Shown: piece after piece, positions 1-6,247 of the stretch | Numbering within the stretch: position 1 is the first letter of the stretch | Layout: each line of letters opens with the position of its first letter | Source: Pseudomonadota bacterium | GTDB taxonomy: Bacteria > Pseudomonadota > Gammaproteobacteria > Xanthomonadales > Xanthomonadaceae | Direction of reading: 5' to 3' | DNA: 10,759 nt | NCBI GenBank assembly: GCA_023423675.1 | Contig: JAFAFD010000375.1 | Location: forward strand, 1-10,759 | Made by a program: the position numbers and the translations under genes | The notes under the pieces: model-generated | The model's input: only the letters and a program-made list of their open reading frames with translations | Told to the model about the DNA's origin: nothing | Databases searched by the model: none

Positions 1-115
1 GGCTTCCAGAGCCGGCCGCCCTTTTTCGGTGGCAATCCATTTAGTGTAGATGCCTGCGAAGAACGTCGAGTGCGACCGCGGCATTCGTAACGCACGGCGA
101 AATATTGCACACGCG
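1..115 (-). repeat. Left copy (A) of a dispersed leader repeat
   Basis: Bases 12-58 match bases 2411-2457 at 43 of 47 positions in the same orientation. Similarity continues weakly to about 115, including a shared stretch around the motif TATTGCA/AATATTGCA. In the right copy this segment is the far upstream end of the leader of a small minus-strand gene (2201-1843). On the minus strand copy A runs leftward out of the window, so the matching leader and perhaps a paralogous small gene should lie just left of base 1. The repeat itself is seen directly; the gene beyond the edge is inferred. Confidence 0.75.
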
Positions 116-121
116 TTGAAA

Positions 122-150
122 TGAAAAAGCCGGGAGTCTGCGCCAGGCTT
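122..150 (-). terminator. Probable Rho-independent terminator of the lipoprotein pair
   Basis: Read on the minus strand, the arms AAGCCTGG (150-143) and CCCGGCTT (134-127) form an 8-base stem with one mismatch and an 8-base loop. The distal arm runs straight into TTTTTC (128-123). It lies about 110 bases after the stop of the second lipoprotein gene (260), where a terminator for that operon is expected. Confidence 0.55.
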
Positions 151-259
151 CCTGCAATTAAACTTTGCTTGCGATGAATCGCGAGGCGTCAGTCGTTACA
201 CTTCGCTGTAATCGAGACTTCGCGGCAAGCCCCGTTCCTCGGTTCCGCTTAGATGGTTG

Positions 260-748
260 TCAAGCCTGCTCGACCGGCCCAACTTCTCCATAAGGGGGTT
301 GGCAATTGCCGTAACAACCTCCTCCTCCGGGCAGCCAGCCTCCAATGCCGCCGCCGCCACCACCCCCACCCCCACCGCCCCCGGCTCCAGGTTGCCCAGC
401 GGTGCTGCCGTCATTCGATGAGTCCTGTGCGCGCTGGCCGCAGGGCTTTTCAACGTGAATCATGGCGCGCCCGGTCATCATCATGATCCTGGTGGTGTAA
501 CTCACATTTCCTTTGAAGTAGTTGTTACGCCAAACGGCGGCACCAACAACCTTCTCCGCGGCTTCATCCAGCTTCTTATTGAAGGCCGAGGCAAAAGGAT
601 CGCTGGCGCCTGCGGCGCGCTCTTTTGAGATGTCCTTGATATCGACTTTCAGGGGAGGGAGAGGTGGGATGGGTAGTTCTGAACAGGCGATTGCAATGCC
701 GGCGCAACATCCAGCAGAAATCAGGCACAGCTTTACAGACGTTTTGAA
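260..748 (-). CDS. Glycine-rich putative lipoprotein without a recognisable start codon
   Basis: The minus-strand frame is open from an in-frame TGA at 784-782 to the stop at 262-260. It reads as a lipoprotein: a short basic start (KTSVK), a hydrophobic stretch, and a lipobox AIAC whose Cys codon is 685-683. A Pro-rich linker (PIPPLPPL) follows, then a charged helical part (KVDIKDISKERAAGASDPF), then a tail with an uninterrupted run of about 12 glycines and several Cys. A strong Shine-Dalgarno AAGGAG sits at 760-755, but six bases on, where the start belongs, the codon is TTC (748-746). No ATG, GTG or TTG lies between the stop and the lipobox. TTC is one substitution from TTG, so the start may have been lost. 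A rare start codon or a sequencing error are alternatives. The first normal start (GTG 505) would remove the signal peptide. The SD begins only 17 bases after the upstream lipoprotein gene ends, so the two probably form one operon. Function is unknown; no family was recognised. Confidence 0.55.
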   Translation of the reverse strand, partial: FKTSVKLCLISAGCCAGIAIACSELPIPPLPPLKVDIKDISKERAAGASDPFASAFNKKLDEAAEKVVGAAVWRNNYFKGNVSYTTRIMMMTGRAMIHVEKPCGQRAQDSSNDGSTAGQPGAGGGGGGGGGGGGIGGWLPGGGGCYGNCQPPYGEVGPVEQA

Positions 749-777
749 CTCTTGCTCCTTGCGTATGAAACGAACAA

Positions 778-1521
778 CTACTCAGACGGTAGCGGTCGAG
801 GATCGGGGATGAACTCGTTTCCGGTTTTTTCCCGATACATGGAATCCAGCGTTCTGCTGAGCTTCAGCGCTTCCGCTTCACCACGCATTCGCTGTTCAAC
901 TGTCAATGGAGTTCTGAACATCATTTCCCTGGCCAGTGCCAGTGATGTATCTCCTCTCATCTCGGCGACTCGCGCGATTGCGTAGCCGGTGGTTACATCA
1001 CCTTGTGTGCTTCCAGCAAAGAACGACGCAGCAGACTGCAGCGCATAGAGGTTGCCCTCAGCGCCTTTGATCAACAGTCGATCCAAGGCTTCGCGCTCTG
1101 GCAACGCCCGCGTGTCCAACATGACTTGGGCAACGATGTCCCCAGCATTGGCCGCACTCCAAAGGATGCCGTCGGAGGCGCCGGTGAACGTCTCATGCTG
1201 TTCCTTGTTCGGGTATCCATGCCGATCCAGCCAGTGCTGCTCCTCCACGGTCGTGGCTCCCCATGGGTCATCGTCGAAGCCCATGCCTTGCCGTGTTGCG
1301 CGTGGCAAGGAAACACCTCCAGCTGCGGCAGGCGGATTCTTTTCGCCCTTCTGCCTATGTACTTCGTCAACCGGAATCATGGTGGTGCTTTTGTTGTCTT
1401 GGACGGCCCCCACGCTTGATCCATCTACTGCGCAGCCCGACAAAAAGGCCGTAAGCACGCAGGTCAGCACCAGCAGGTGGCCGCTGCTGCCTGAACGTGT
1501 GAAACGATGGGTTTTATTCAC
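778..1521 (-). CDS. Sel1-like/TPR-like outer-membrane lipoprotein, function unknown
   Basis: The product is about 247 residues from GTG 1521, or 270 from ATG 1590. I prefer GTG 1521. It places a normal signal peptide at the N terminus (NKTHRFTR, then the hydrophobic LLVLTCVLTAFLSGC) with lipobox LSGC at residues 27-30 and Ala at +2, which favours outer-membrane sorting. The longer start adds a polar 23-residue extension. A TTGACG hexamer at 1590-1585 could be a -35 element for the shorter form, but the -10 is poor. After a disordered Ser/Gly/Pro-rich linker, the second half is helical with Sel1-like spacing (SAANAGDIVAQ, LIKGAEGNLYALQSAA, GYAIARVAEMRGD). Such repeats scaffold protein-protein contacts in the envelope. 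The gene heads a probable two-gene lipoprotein operon with 748-260. Periplasm-facing lipoproteins near toxin cassettes are sometimes immunity factors, but nothing here shows that, and the operon is on the opposite strand 2 kb from vgrG. Confidence 0.8.
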   Translation of the reverse strand: MNKTHRFTRSGSSGHLLVLTCVLTAFLSGCAVDGSSVGAVQDNKSTTMIPVDEVHRQKGEKNPPAAAGGVSLPRATRQGMGFDDDPWGATTVEEQHWLDRHGYPNKEQHETFTGASDGILWSAANAGDIVAQVMLDTRALPEREALDRLLIKGAEGNLYALQSAASFFAGSTQGDVTTGYAIARVAEMRGDTSLALAREMMFRTPLTVEQRMRGEAEALKLSRTLDSMYREKTGNEFIPDPRPLPSE

Positions 1522-1774
1522 TACCTGTTCCCGAAGTCCTATTAACCGCTCGTGGCGACGGAAACTGATGCATGACCCGGTCAGCGTCAAGCTCGTTGTG
1601 TAGTAGGGAATATCTGACGCAGGCTGACACGCATTTCACCTAAGCTGAACTGCGATTCTGTGCGTCGATCAGTGGGAGCTACAGATTTCTGGGCGTTTGG
1701 ACTTTGGTGGAATGCGTCAACGGCAGACGTTGGCATGTCTGGATGCCGGCGCCAGGAAGAACTCGAGCCATGGC

Positions 1775-1809
1775 GTAGTCACCAGCCGTGCAGGATGCTG
1801 CACGGCTGG
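1775..1809. repeat. GTAG-headed perfect hairpin, possibly a SMAG-type REP element
   Basis: CCAGCCGTGCA (1782-1792) and TGCACGGCTGG (1799-1809) form a perfect 11-base-pair stem with a six-base loop. The tetranucleotide GTAG lies at 1775-1778, three bases before the stem. GTAG next to a stem-loop is the hallmark of the short SMAG repeats of Stenotrophomonas maltophilia, though I cannot confirm the consensus here. No T-tract follows on either strand, so it is not a standard intrinsic terminator. It lies 34 bases past the stop of the broken gene 2201-1843. The rest of the gene-free stretch 1522-1842 holds nothing else I can support. Confidence 0.5.
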
Positions 1810-1842
1810 CAGGCAGTTATCGAGTCGACTCATGCAGTTGCG

Positions 1843-2201
1843 CTACCGCGGCCGCACCCGTTCTGCCGCGTGCGTACCCAGTTCCAGGCAGGCCATCATC
1901 AGACCTTCCATCACGCGCGGGCCGACATCATGTTCCGGGCCGCCATGCTGGCGGCTACGCTCTGCGGCCAGTATCACTTCATGCACGATGCGTAGCCCGG
2001 CAAGGGCGCAATCGGCATCGGCCAACTGGATGCGTCGGCCAATCGGCAGTTTGGTTCGGGCCAGGGGTGGCCATCACTGCTGGCACCCGCGCCGATACGC
2101 TGCAGGTTGGCGATGAAACCGTGGGAATCAGGGACAGCGTCTTCGGTGTTGGCCGGGTCGTTGTGGCCGCTACTGGGAAACGGGACGTGCTTTGCGTTCA
2201 T
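1843..2201 (-). pseudogene. Small conserved-looking gene broken by a 17-base near-tandem duplication
   Basis: The minus-strand gene starts at ATG 2201 with GGAG at 2213-2210, eight bases upstream. It reads MNAKHVPFPSSGHNDPANTE at first and reaches PNCRLADA, then loses sense. A second frame continues in protein-like sequence from LADADCALAGLRIVHEVILA to its stop at 1845-1843. At the junction a 17-base unit (plus strand 2026-2042) follows a near-copy of its end: GCATCGGCCAA at 2015-2025 and GCGTCGGCCAA at 2032-2042. Deleting 17 bases joins the frames perfectly as NCRLADADCALAGLR and gives a product of about 113 residues with helical content and a GGPEHD motif. No known family was recognised and no function is claimed. 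Without the deletion translation runs out of frame to 1974. The long leader upstream and its repeat at the left edge suggest a multi-copy family. Confidence 0.7.
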
Positions 2202-2339
2202 GGCGTGTGCTCCGTACAGAGAGGACGGCAGCGCCACCGGAAGAGGTGGCGGACGGTACGTGGCGGCAAAGACCGGGAGATGCTGATACCGGCGGGCGCA
2301 AGCGCCCCCACGCACCGCCCGCCATGGAACGCGGACGGA

Positions 2340-2378
2340 TTGCCAGCCGGCGCCGCACGAAGCGACGCCGGCCGGCAA
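2340..2378. repeat. Strong 17-base-pair imperfect inverted repeat
   Basis: The arms 2340-2356 and 2362-2378 pair over 17 positions with only two mismatches around the five-base loop ACGAA. This is the strongest secondary structure I see in the window. No T-tract follows on either strand, so it is more likely a structured leader element or transposon-derived repeat than a simple terminator. Confidence 0.7.
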
Positions 2379-2410
2379 GCGTAAACAGCATCTCCACGGG
2401 CTTTGCCGAC

Positions 2411-2515
2411 CCGGCCACCCTTTTTCGGTGGCAATCCATCTAGTGCACATGCCTGCGCGCAGCACCAAGGGCATCCGCGACAGCCATGAAAATGCGGCGC
2501 AGTATTGCATACGCC
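2411..2515 (-). repeat. Right copy (B) of the dispersed leader repeat
   Basis: Core 2411-2457 matches 12-58 at 43 of 47 positions. A second block (GCGGCGCAGTATTGCATACGC, split by divergent sequence) matches about 95-115. Both copies share the block CCCTTTTTCGGTGGCAATCC. On the minus strand this is the distal upstream part of the leader of the broken gene 2201-1843. Confidence 0.75.
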
Positions 2516-2525
2516 AGAGGCCATG

Positions 2526-2820
2526 AAATCCGTTGTTTCACCCGCATTTTTCTGGCGTTGAACTTCGCGGGAAAGAAGTCCCGGGTGCATCACGCGGCAC
2601 GCAGCCGATCGGTTCAATCGCGACAGCTTATTCGTAGATCGGGTAGCGGGCGGTCCCCGGGTGGAAACCCGGCAGGATAGAAACGGCGAGGCGAAGAAGC
2701 TTGGAAGAAGCGCGTGCCACCAGCATCAACGTGGCACGGGCCCAAGGAGTAACGGGATCGACTGCACAGGAAGGACGGCCACACTGACGGATTTCCGTAC
2801 TCAAACGAACAATCCAATCG
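2526..2820. other. Noncoding stretch with two perfect hairpins
   Basis: I find no convincing gene here. Two perfect stems stand out. One is CCGGGT (2657-2662) with ACCCGG (2667-2672) around GGAA. The other is GTGCCAC (2714-2720) with GTGGCAC (2731-2737) around a ten-base loop. An octamer GAAGAAGC occurs twice between them. The spacing could fit a structured RNA of about 150 bases, but I recognise no known class (it does not look like tmRNA or RNase P RNA), and no promoter or T-tract fixes its ends. Confidence 0.4.
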
Positions 2821-3054
2821 TCAGCATTTTCCCTTCATGTACTCCTCGCGAGTTTCGCAGCGGCGCCGACAAATTTTCTGCTGTCTGCGCAGTCGTCCTC
2901 GACCATAGCCATCGACGCGGGTGCGCGCAACGTCTGCCTGGACTGAATCTGCCGGCGGGCGCGTTCTGCAGCTCAAGCCGTCCAGCAGCAGTAGCGAGCA
3001 CGCCACGGCACATGCGCCTGTCACCAATACGCGGTAAACATGACGACTGCCCAT
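2821..3054 (-). CDS. Doubtful small exported protein, 77 residues
   Basis: The minus-strand frame from ATG 3054 starts with a signal-like segment: a short basic start (MGSRHVYR), then VLVTGACAVACSLLLLDGLSC. A basic, Cys-containing tail follows (RRQQKICRRRCETREEYMKG, ending KC). GLSC is a poor lipobox because position -3 is Gly, so export by signal peptidase I or a membrane anchor is as likely. The ribosome site is weak. The start faces the convincing gene at 3078 across only 23 bases, so promoter and leader of that gene would have to lie inside this ORF. GC at third codon positions is only moderate. It could be real but may equally be chance. Confidence 0.35.
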   Translation of the reverse strand: MGSRHVYRVLVTGACAVACSLLLLDGLSCRTRPPADSVQADVARTRVDGYGRGRLRRQQKICRRRCETREEYMKGKC

Positions 3055-3077
3055 GTCTACCCGCAGGGAAGTCGATC

Positions 3078-3338
3078 ATGCAGAGCAAGCTCCAGGTCAC
3101 GCTGTACGGAACCCTTGGCGATAGCCCGGCACTGCAGTTGCCCGGGCTGGAAGGGCCGTCGGTCGCCATCCTGGAATCGACGCTGCGGCAGCTCGTCTCC
3201 GATCTCTACACCGCCCGCTCCCTGCTCAACCCCGAGCAGCTGGACGAGGCACAGAAGGAGCTGGACCGCGTGGTGGAGCGCTGGGTGGACATCCACGAGG
3301 GCCTGCTGCTGGACGTGGAAGTGCACCGAAAGCGCTGA
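3078..3338 (+). CDS. Small helical cytoplasmic protein of unknown function, 86 residues
   Basis: ATG 3078 has the purine-rich site AGGGAAG about six bases upstream. The frame stays open far to the left (an ATG at 2661), but that upstream translation is Arg/Ser/Cys-rich and not protein-like, so I take 3078. The product opens with a probable beta strand (KLQVTLYGTLG) and continues as long amphipathic helices rich in Leu, Glu and Asp (ESTLRQLVSDLYTARSLLNP, EQLDEAQKELDRVVERWVDI), ending HRKR. Codon use is strongly GC3-biased like the vgrG core, which supports coding. No signal peptide or membrane segment is visible. It lies 216 bases before vgrG on the same strand. I recognise no family; a small regulator or accessory protein is conceivable but not shown. 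Confidence 0.7.
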   Translation: MQSKLQVTLYGTLGDSPALQLPGLEGPSVAILESTLRQLVSDLYTARSLLNPEQLDEAQKELDRVVERWVDIHEGLLLDVEVHRKR

Positions 3339-3554
3339 CGTGATTGGCGCTAAGCGGTCGCCGATCCGCCATCCCAGCCGCAGCCGCCGACCGGACGGGA
3401 GGCAGTTTATTGTCCTGTGGTGACATGTGATGTCGCATTAGGCCTGATTTTCGGATCGCTCTCCTCGACCGAGAGAAGATGCAATCGCTCCTAGTGCCCA
3501 AGCGGGCACGCTGATGAATGTGCTGATCGACGCATCTTCAAAGGAGCGTGCTGG
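3339..3554 (+). promoter_or_regulatory. vgrG upstream region with palindrome, hairpin and strong RBS
   Basis: The segment carries a 13-base palindrome GACATGTGATGTC (3422-3434), a possible operator. A perfect six-pair hairpin GTGCCC/GGGCAC (3494-3509, loop AAGC) lies 45 bases before the start codon. The ribosome site AAAGGAG is about eight bases before ATG 3555. GGA triplets occur in the RBS and just before the ATG, as in targets of RsmA/CsrA, a known regulator of T6SS in pseudomonads; that link is speculative. I found no convincing sigma-70 or sigma-54 promoter. Confidence 0.4.
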
Positions 3555-6247
3555 ATGAAAGGATGGCGATCCCCTGAGTTCCTGTCGGCGGAGTCTCTGC
3601 ACCGTCGGATTGATGTCCGCTGGCCTGGCCAGGCGGCAGCGCCGGCACTATGGCCGCACGCGGTGCGCTACCAGGACGCCCTGAATCAGCCTTTTCAGCT
3701 CACGGTGCTCTGCCTCGCCGCTGATGCCGCGCCAGAGGTAGAGACGTTGAGAGGCCGGGTCGTTGCCTTCGGCCTGGATACGGGGGCGCAGCAGCGGCGC
3801 TGGCTGTGCGGCATCGTGTCCGGTGTGGCCGCTGGCGATGGTACAGGGCAGTTTGCGACTGTCGAACTCTCGGTGGAGTCGGCGCTGTCGATGCTGGATC
3901 GGCGCCGCACCTGCAGGGTCTTCCAGGACAGGACCGTACCTGAAATTGTCTCTTCGATTCTTGACGAGCACATCAGCCGCAATCCCGTCATCGCCTCCTG
4001 CTTCTCCTACCAGACACTGCTCAACCGGAGTTACGCCCTCCGGTCCTATTGTGTCCAGTTCAATGAAAGTGATCTACGCTTCATTGACCGGCTTCTGGCA
4101 GAAGAGGGCATCGCCTACTTCTTCAGGTTTGAAGGCGGCAGCGATGAGTGCAGTCACCAGCTGGTACTCACCGATGCCGGGGCCATCGCGGCCGATGCAC
4201 CGCATTCGCTGCATTTCCGCCCCAGTGGTACGCCTGCCAGCGGACGCCAGCAGTGGATCAGCCAGTGGCAGCGGATGTCCCACCTCATCCCCCGCAGTGT
4301 CGCCTTGGCCAGCCAGGACTACCGTGCAGGCTGCCCGCTGCGTGGTCGCGACGAAGCAGCAGTGGCGCAGGACAGCAACAGCCGACAGGCCGACCGCTCC
4401 CTGAGCGACTATCAGGCACTGCCCCTTACTACGCCGACCACGACCGGGAGCTGGACACGTACGCTCGCCTGCGCATGCAGGCAGAGGAAATGAAGGCGGT
4501 CTCGTTCATCGGCGAAGGGCCACCCAGTGATCTTCCTCTCGCTACCGGCTTCGTACTCGAAGATCATCCTGCCCATTCGCAAGCTGGGCAGCGGCGACGG
4601 ACATTCATCACCACGTCGACTCATCTCGAACTGCGCAACAATCTGCCTGAAGCAGCGCAGCCTGACTGCGCGGCGGATGAGGCCTCGATGGATGAGTGCT
4701 TGGCCGCCAGCTACGGCGACCACCTGCGTTTCACCGCCGTGGCCGAAGGCACAGCGCTGGTGCCCGCCTACGCTGACCTTCTCGACCGGCCTACCGCCCC
4801 GGGGATGCAGACCGCTATCGTGGTCGGCCCTGCAGGAGAGGAGGTCCATACCGATGAACTCGGCCGCATCCGCATCCGATTCCACTGGCAGGAGGCTGAC
4901 CAGCACCCGTCCGATACGCCGGAGGCGAGCGAGCGCTCCTCGACGTGGGTGCGTGTGTCCTGGCCCGGGGCTGGGGATGGCTTCGGGTACCAGTTCCTGC
5001 CACGCGTCGGCCAGGAAGTGCTGGTCGCCTTCCTGCACGGGGATATTGATCGCCCCGTGGTGGTGGGCGCGCTGCATAACGGGCGCCAGGCACCGCCGAG
5101 GTTCAGTGGCCAGCACGGCCTGCCCGGCAACCGCGCGCTGGCAGGCATCCAGTCGCGCGAGCATGGCGGCGAGGGCTACGGCGAGCTGCTGATGGACAAC
5201 ACCCCGGGTGAAGTCCGTACGCGGCTGGCCGCCAGCCCCTTCGCCAGCGAACTGAACCTGGGCCACTTGAGCACGCCACGCAGGGACGGGCACGCCCAGC
5301 CGCGCGGCGAGGGTGCCGAACTGCGGACCGATGCCGCACTGGCCCTGCGCGCTGCGCACGGGGTATTGCTCAGCACCTATGCGCGCCAGATGGCGTCGGG
5401 CGAGCAGTTGGACCGGCAGGAACTGCTGGCACTTCTGGATGACTGCACGCAGCTCTTCCGGGGCCTGGGCGAGGCGGCCGCCGCACGCGGTGCCTCTGCC
5501 TTCGAGGACGAAGGCATGGCGGAGCTTGTGCGCGCCCTGCGTGAGTGGCCCGATGCGCGCGCGCCGGGGGAAGGTGCACCGCTGGTGGCCGTGGCGGCGG
5601 AAGGGGGGCTGCTCAGTGCCACCCCGGCATCCCAATTGCAGTACGCCGGTCGCAACCACGATGTGGTGGCAACCGACGATGTACAGAGCAGCAGTGGCGG
5701 CCACACCCGGCTGATGGCGGGGCGTGGGCTTTCCCTTTACGCGCAGGATGAGCACCTGCAGGTGATCGCCAACCACGGCGATGTGATCCTGCAGGCGCAG
5801 CAGGCCGACCTGCAGGCGCGTGCGGAAAACAACCTGCTGCTGGCGGCGAGCGAGGGCGAGGTGGTGATCTCCGCGCCGCGCATCCGCCTGGTGGCTGACG
5901 ACGGCAGCTATCTCAGGCTCGGCGGCGGCATCGAGCTGGGCACTGACGGCACTGCTGTGGTGCATGCAGCACGCCATGAATGGCTGGACGCGAAGATCGA
6001 CAGCGCCGACACGGCTGCGTTCGCACGTGACCCGGCCAGTCGGCAATTGCGCTTCCACTACGAGGGTGATCTACAGGCCGTTGCAGCAGGCGTTCAGCAC
6101 ACCCTGTCGCTGGACGATGGAGACACGGTGCAGGGCAAGGCTGACGCCGACGGGCTGGGTGAAGCCGTGCAGCGTGATGGCATGCAGCGCGTACGGGTAC
6201 AGGCGCGGCAGAAGATCGAAGATGCCCAGGGAGAGACCGATGGCTGA
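3555..6247 (+). pseudogene. vgrG: T6SS spike protein VgrG with DUF2345 and TTR-like tail, split by a frameshift
   Basis: VgrG trimers cap the Hcp tube and carry effectors out of the cell. The N-terminal half (residues 1-288, 3555-4418) is the gp27-like part, with motifs such as ESALSMLDRRRTCRVFQDRT and FNESDLRFIDRLLAEEGIAY. After CAG GCA at 4413-4418 the sense frame changes: APYYADHDRELDTYARLRMQ begins at 4421. One base is missing near 4419-4421. Restoring it gives QALAPYYAD and an ~896-residue protein, normal for this family. The second half (4421-6247) holds the gp5-like OB fold (about residues 410-500: DELGRIRIRFHWQ, RVGQEVLVAFLHGDIDRPVV), the Vgr core, DUF2345 (about 710-805: LMAGRGLSLYAQDEHLQVIA), and a C-terminal transthyretin-like domain (about 830-896: LSLDDGDTVQGKADADG). 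Such tails bind lipase effectors in other bacteria. As read, the first frame ends at 4493 (312 residues), so no intact spike would form unless this is a sequencing error. I see no slippery heptamer for programmed shifting. The stop overlaps tle3 by eight bases. Confidence 0.92.

Larger units (their letters stand above)
2202..2525 (-). other. Long hairpin-rich leader of the broken small gene, repeated elsewhere
   Basis: This gene-free stretch lies directly upstream of the small gene 2201-1843. It holds one very strong hairpin (2340-2378), a smaller one at 2232-2251 (CGCCACC/GGTGGCG, six-base loop), and one at 2294-2307 (GGGCG/CGCCC, four-base loop). Its upstream end is repeat copy B. Several long open frames cross it. 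One is continuous with the small gene from ATG 2510, another starts at ATG 2439, where the repeat supplies the same first seven codons at the left edge (ATG 40). These frames are rich in Arg, Pro and Trp, as expected for chance frames in structured GC-rich DNA, so I do not call them genes. A structured 5' UTR, an attenuator-like leader or a small RNA are possible. Confidence 0.5.

Noticed and set aside
1660..2384. Plus-strand frames opposite the broken small gene
   Set aside because: They are Arg/Ala/Cys-rich low-quality translations; the minus-strand sequence is protein-like in two frames joined by the 17-base duplication.
2170..2510. Minus-strand leader frames (from ATG 2510 and ATG 2439) as real proteins
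   Set aside because: The composition (Arg, Trp, Pro) and the strong hairpins fit a structured leader better; only seven codons can be compared with the left-edge copy, which is too few to show selection on the protein.
2661..3077. N-terminal extension of the 86-residue gene to ATG 2661
   Set aside because: The extension is Ser/Arg/Cys-rich, crosses a perfect hairpin, and the clear RBS is at 3078.
3340..3365. Sigma-54 promoter before vgrG (TTGGCGC...GC)
   Set aside because: The GG and GC elements are 12 bases apart instead of 10.
4413..4430. Programmed ribosomal frameshifting in vgrG
   Set aside because: No X XXY YYZ slippery heptamer in the reading frame and no stem downstream at the right distance; VgrG is not known to use it.
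4412..6058. Minus-strand open frame of 548 codons opposite vgrG
   Set aside because: It mirrors the GC-rich third positions of vgrG, has no family motifs, and the plus strand is clearly VgrG.
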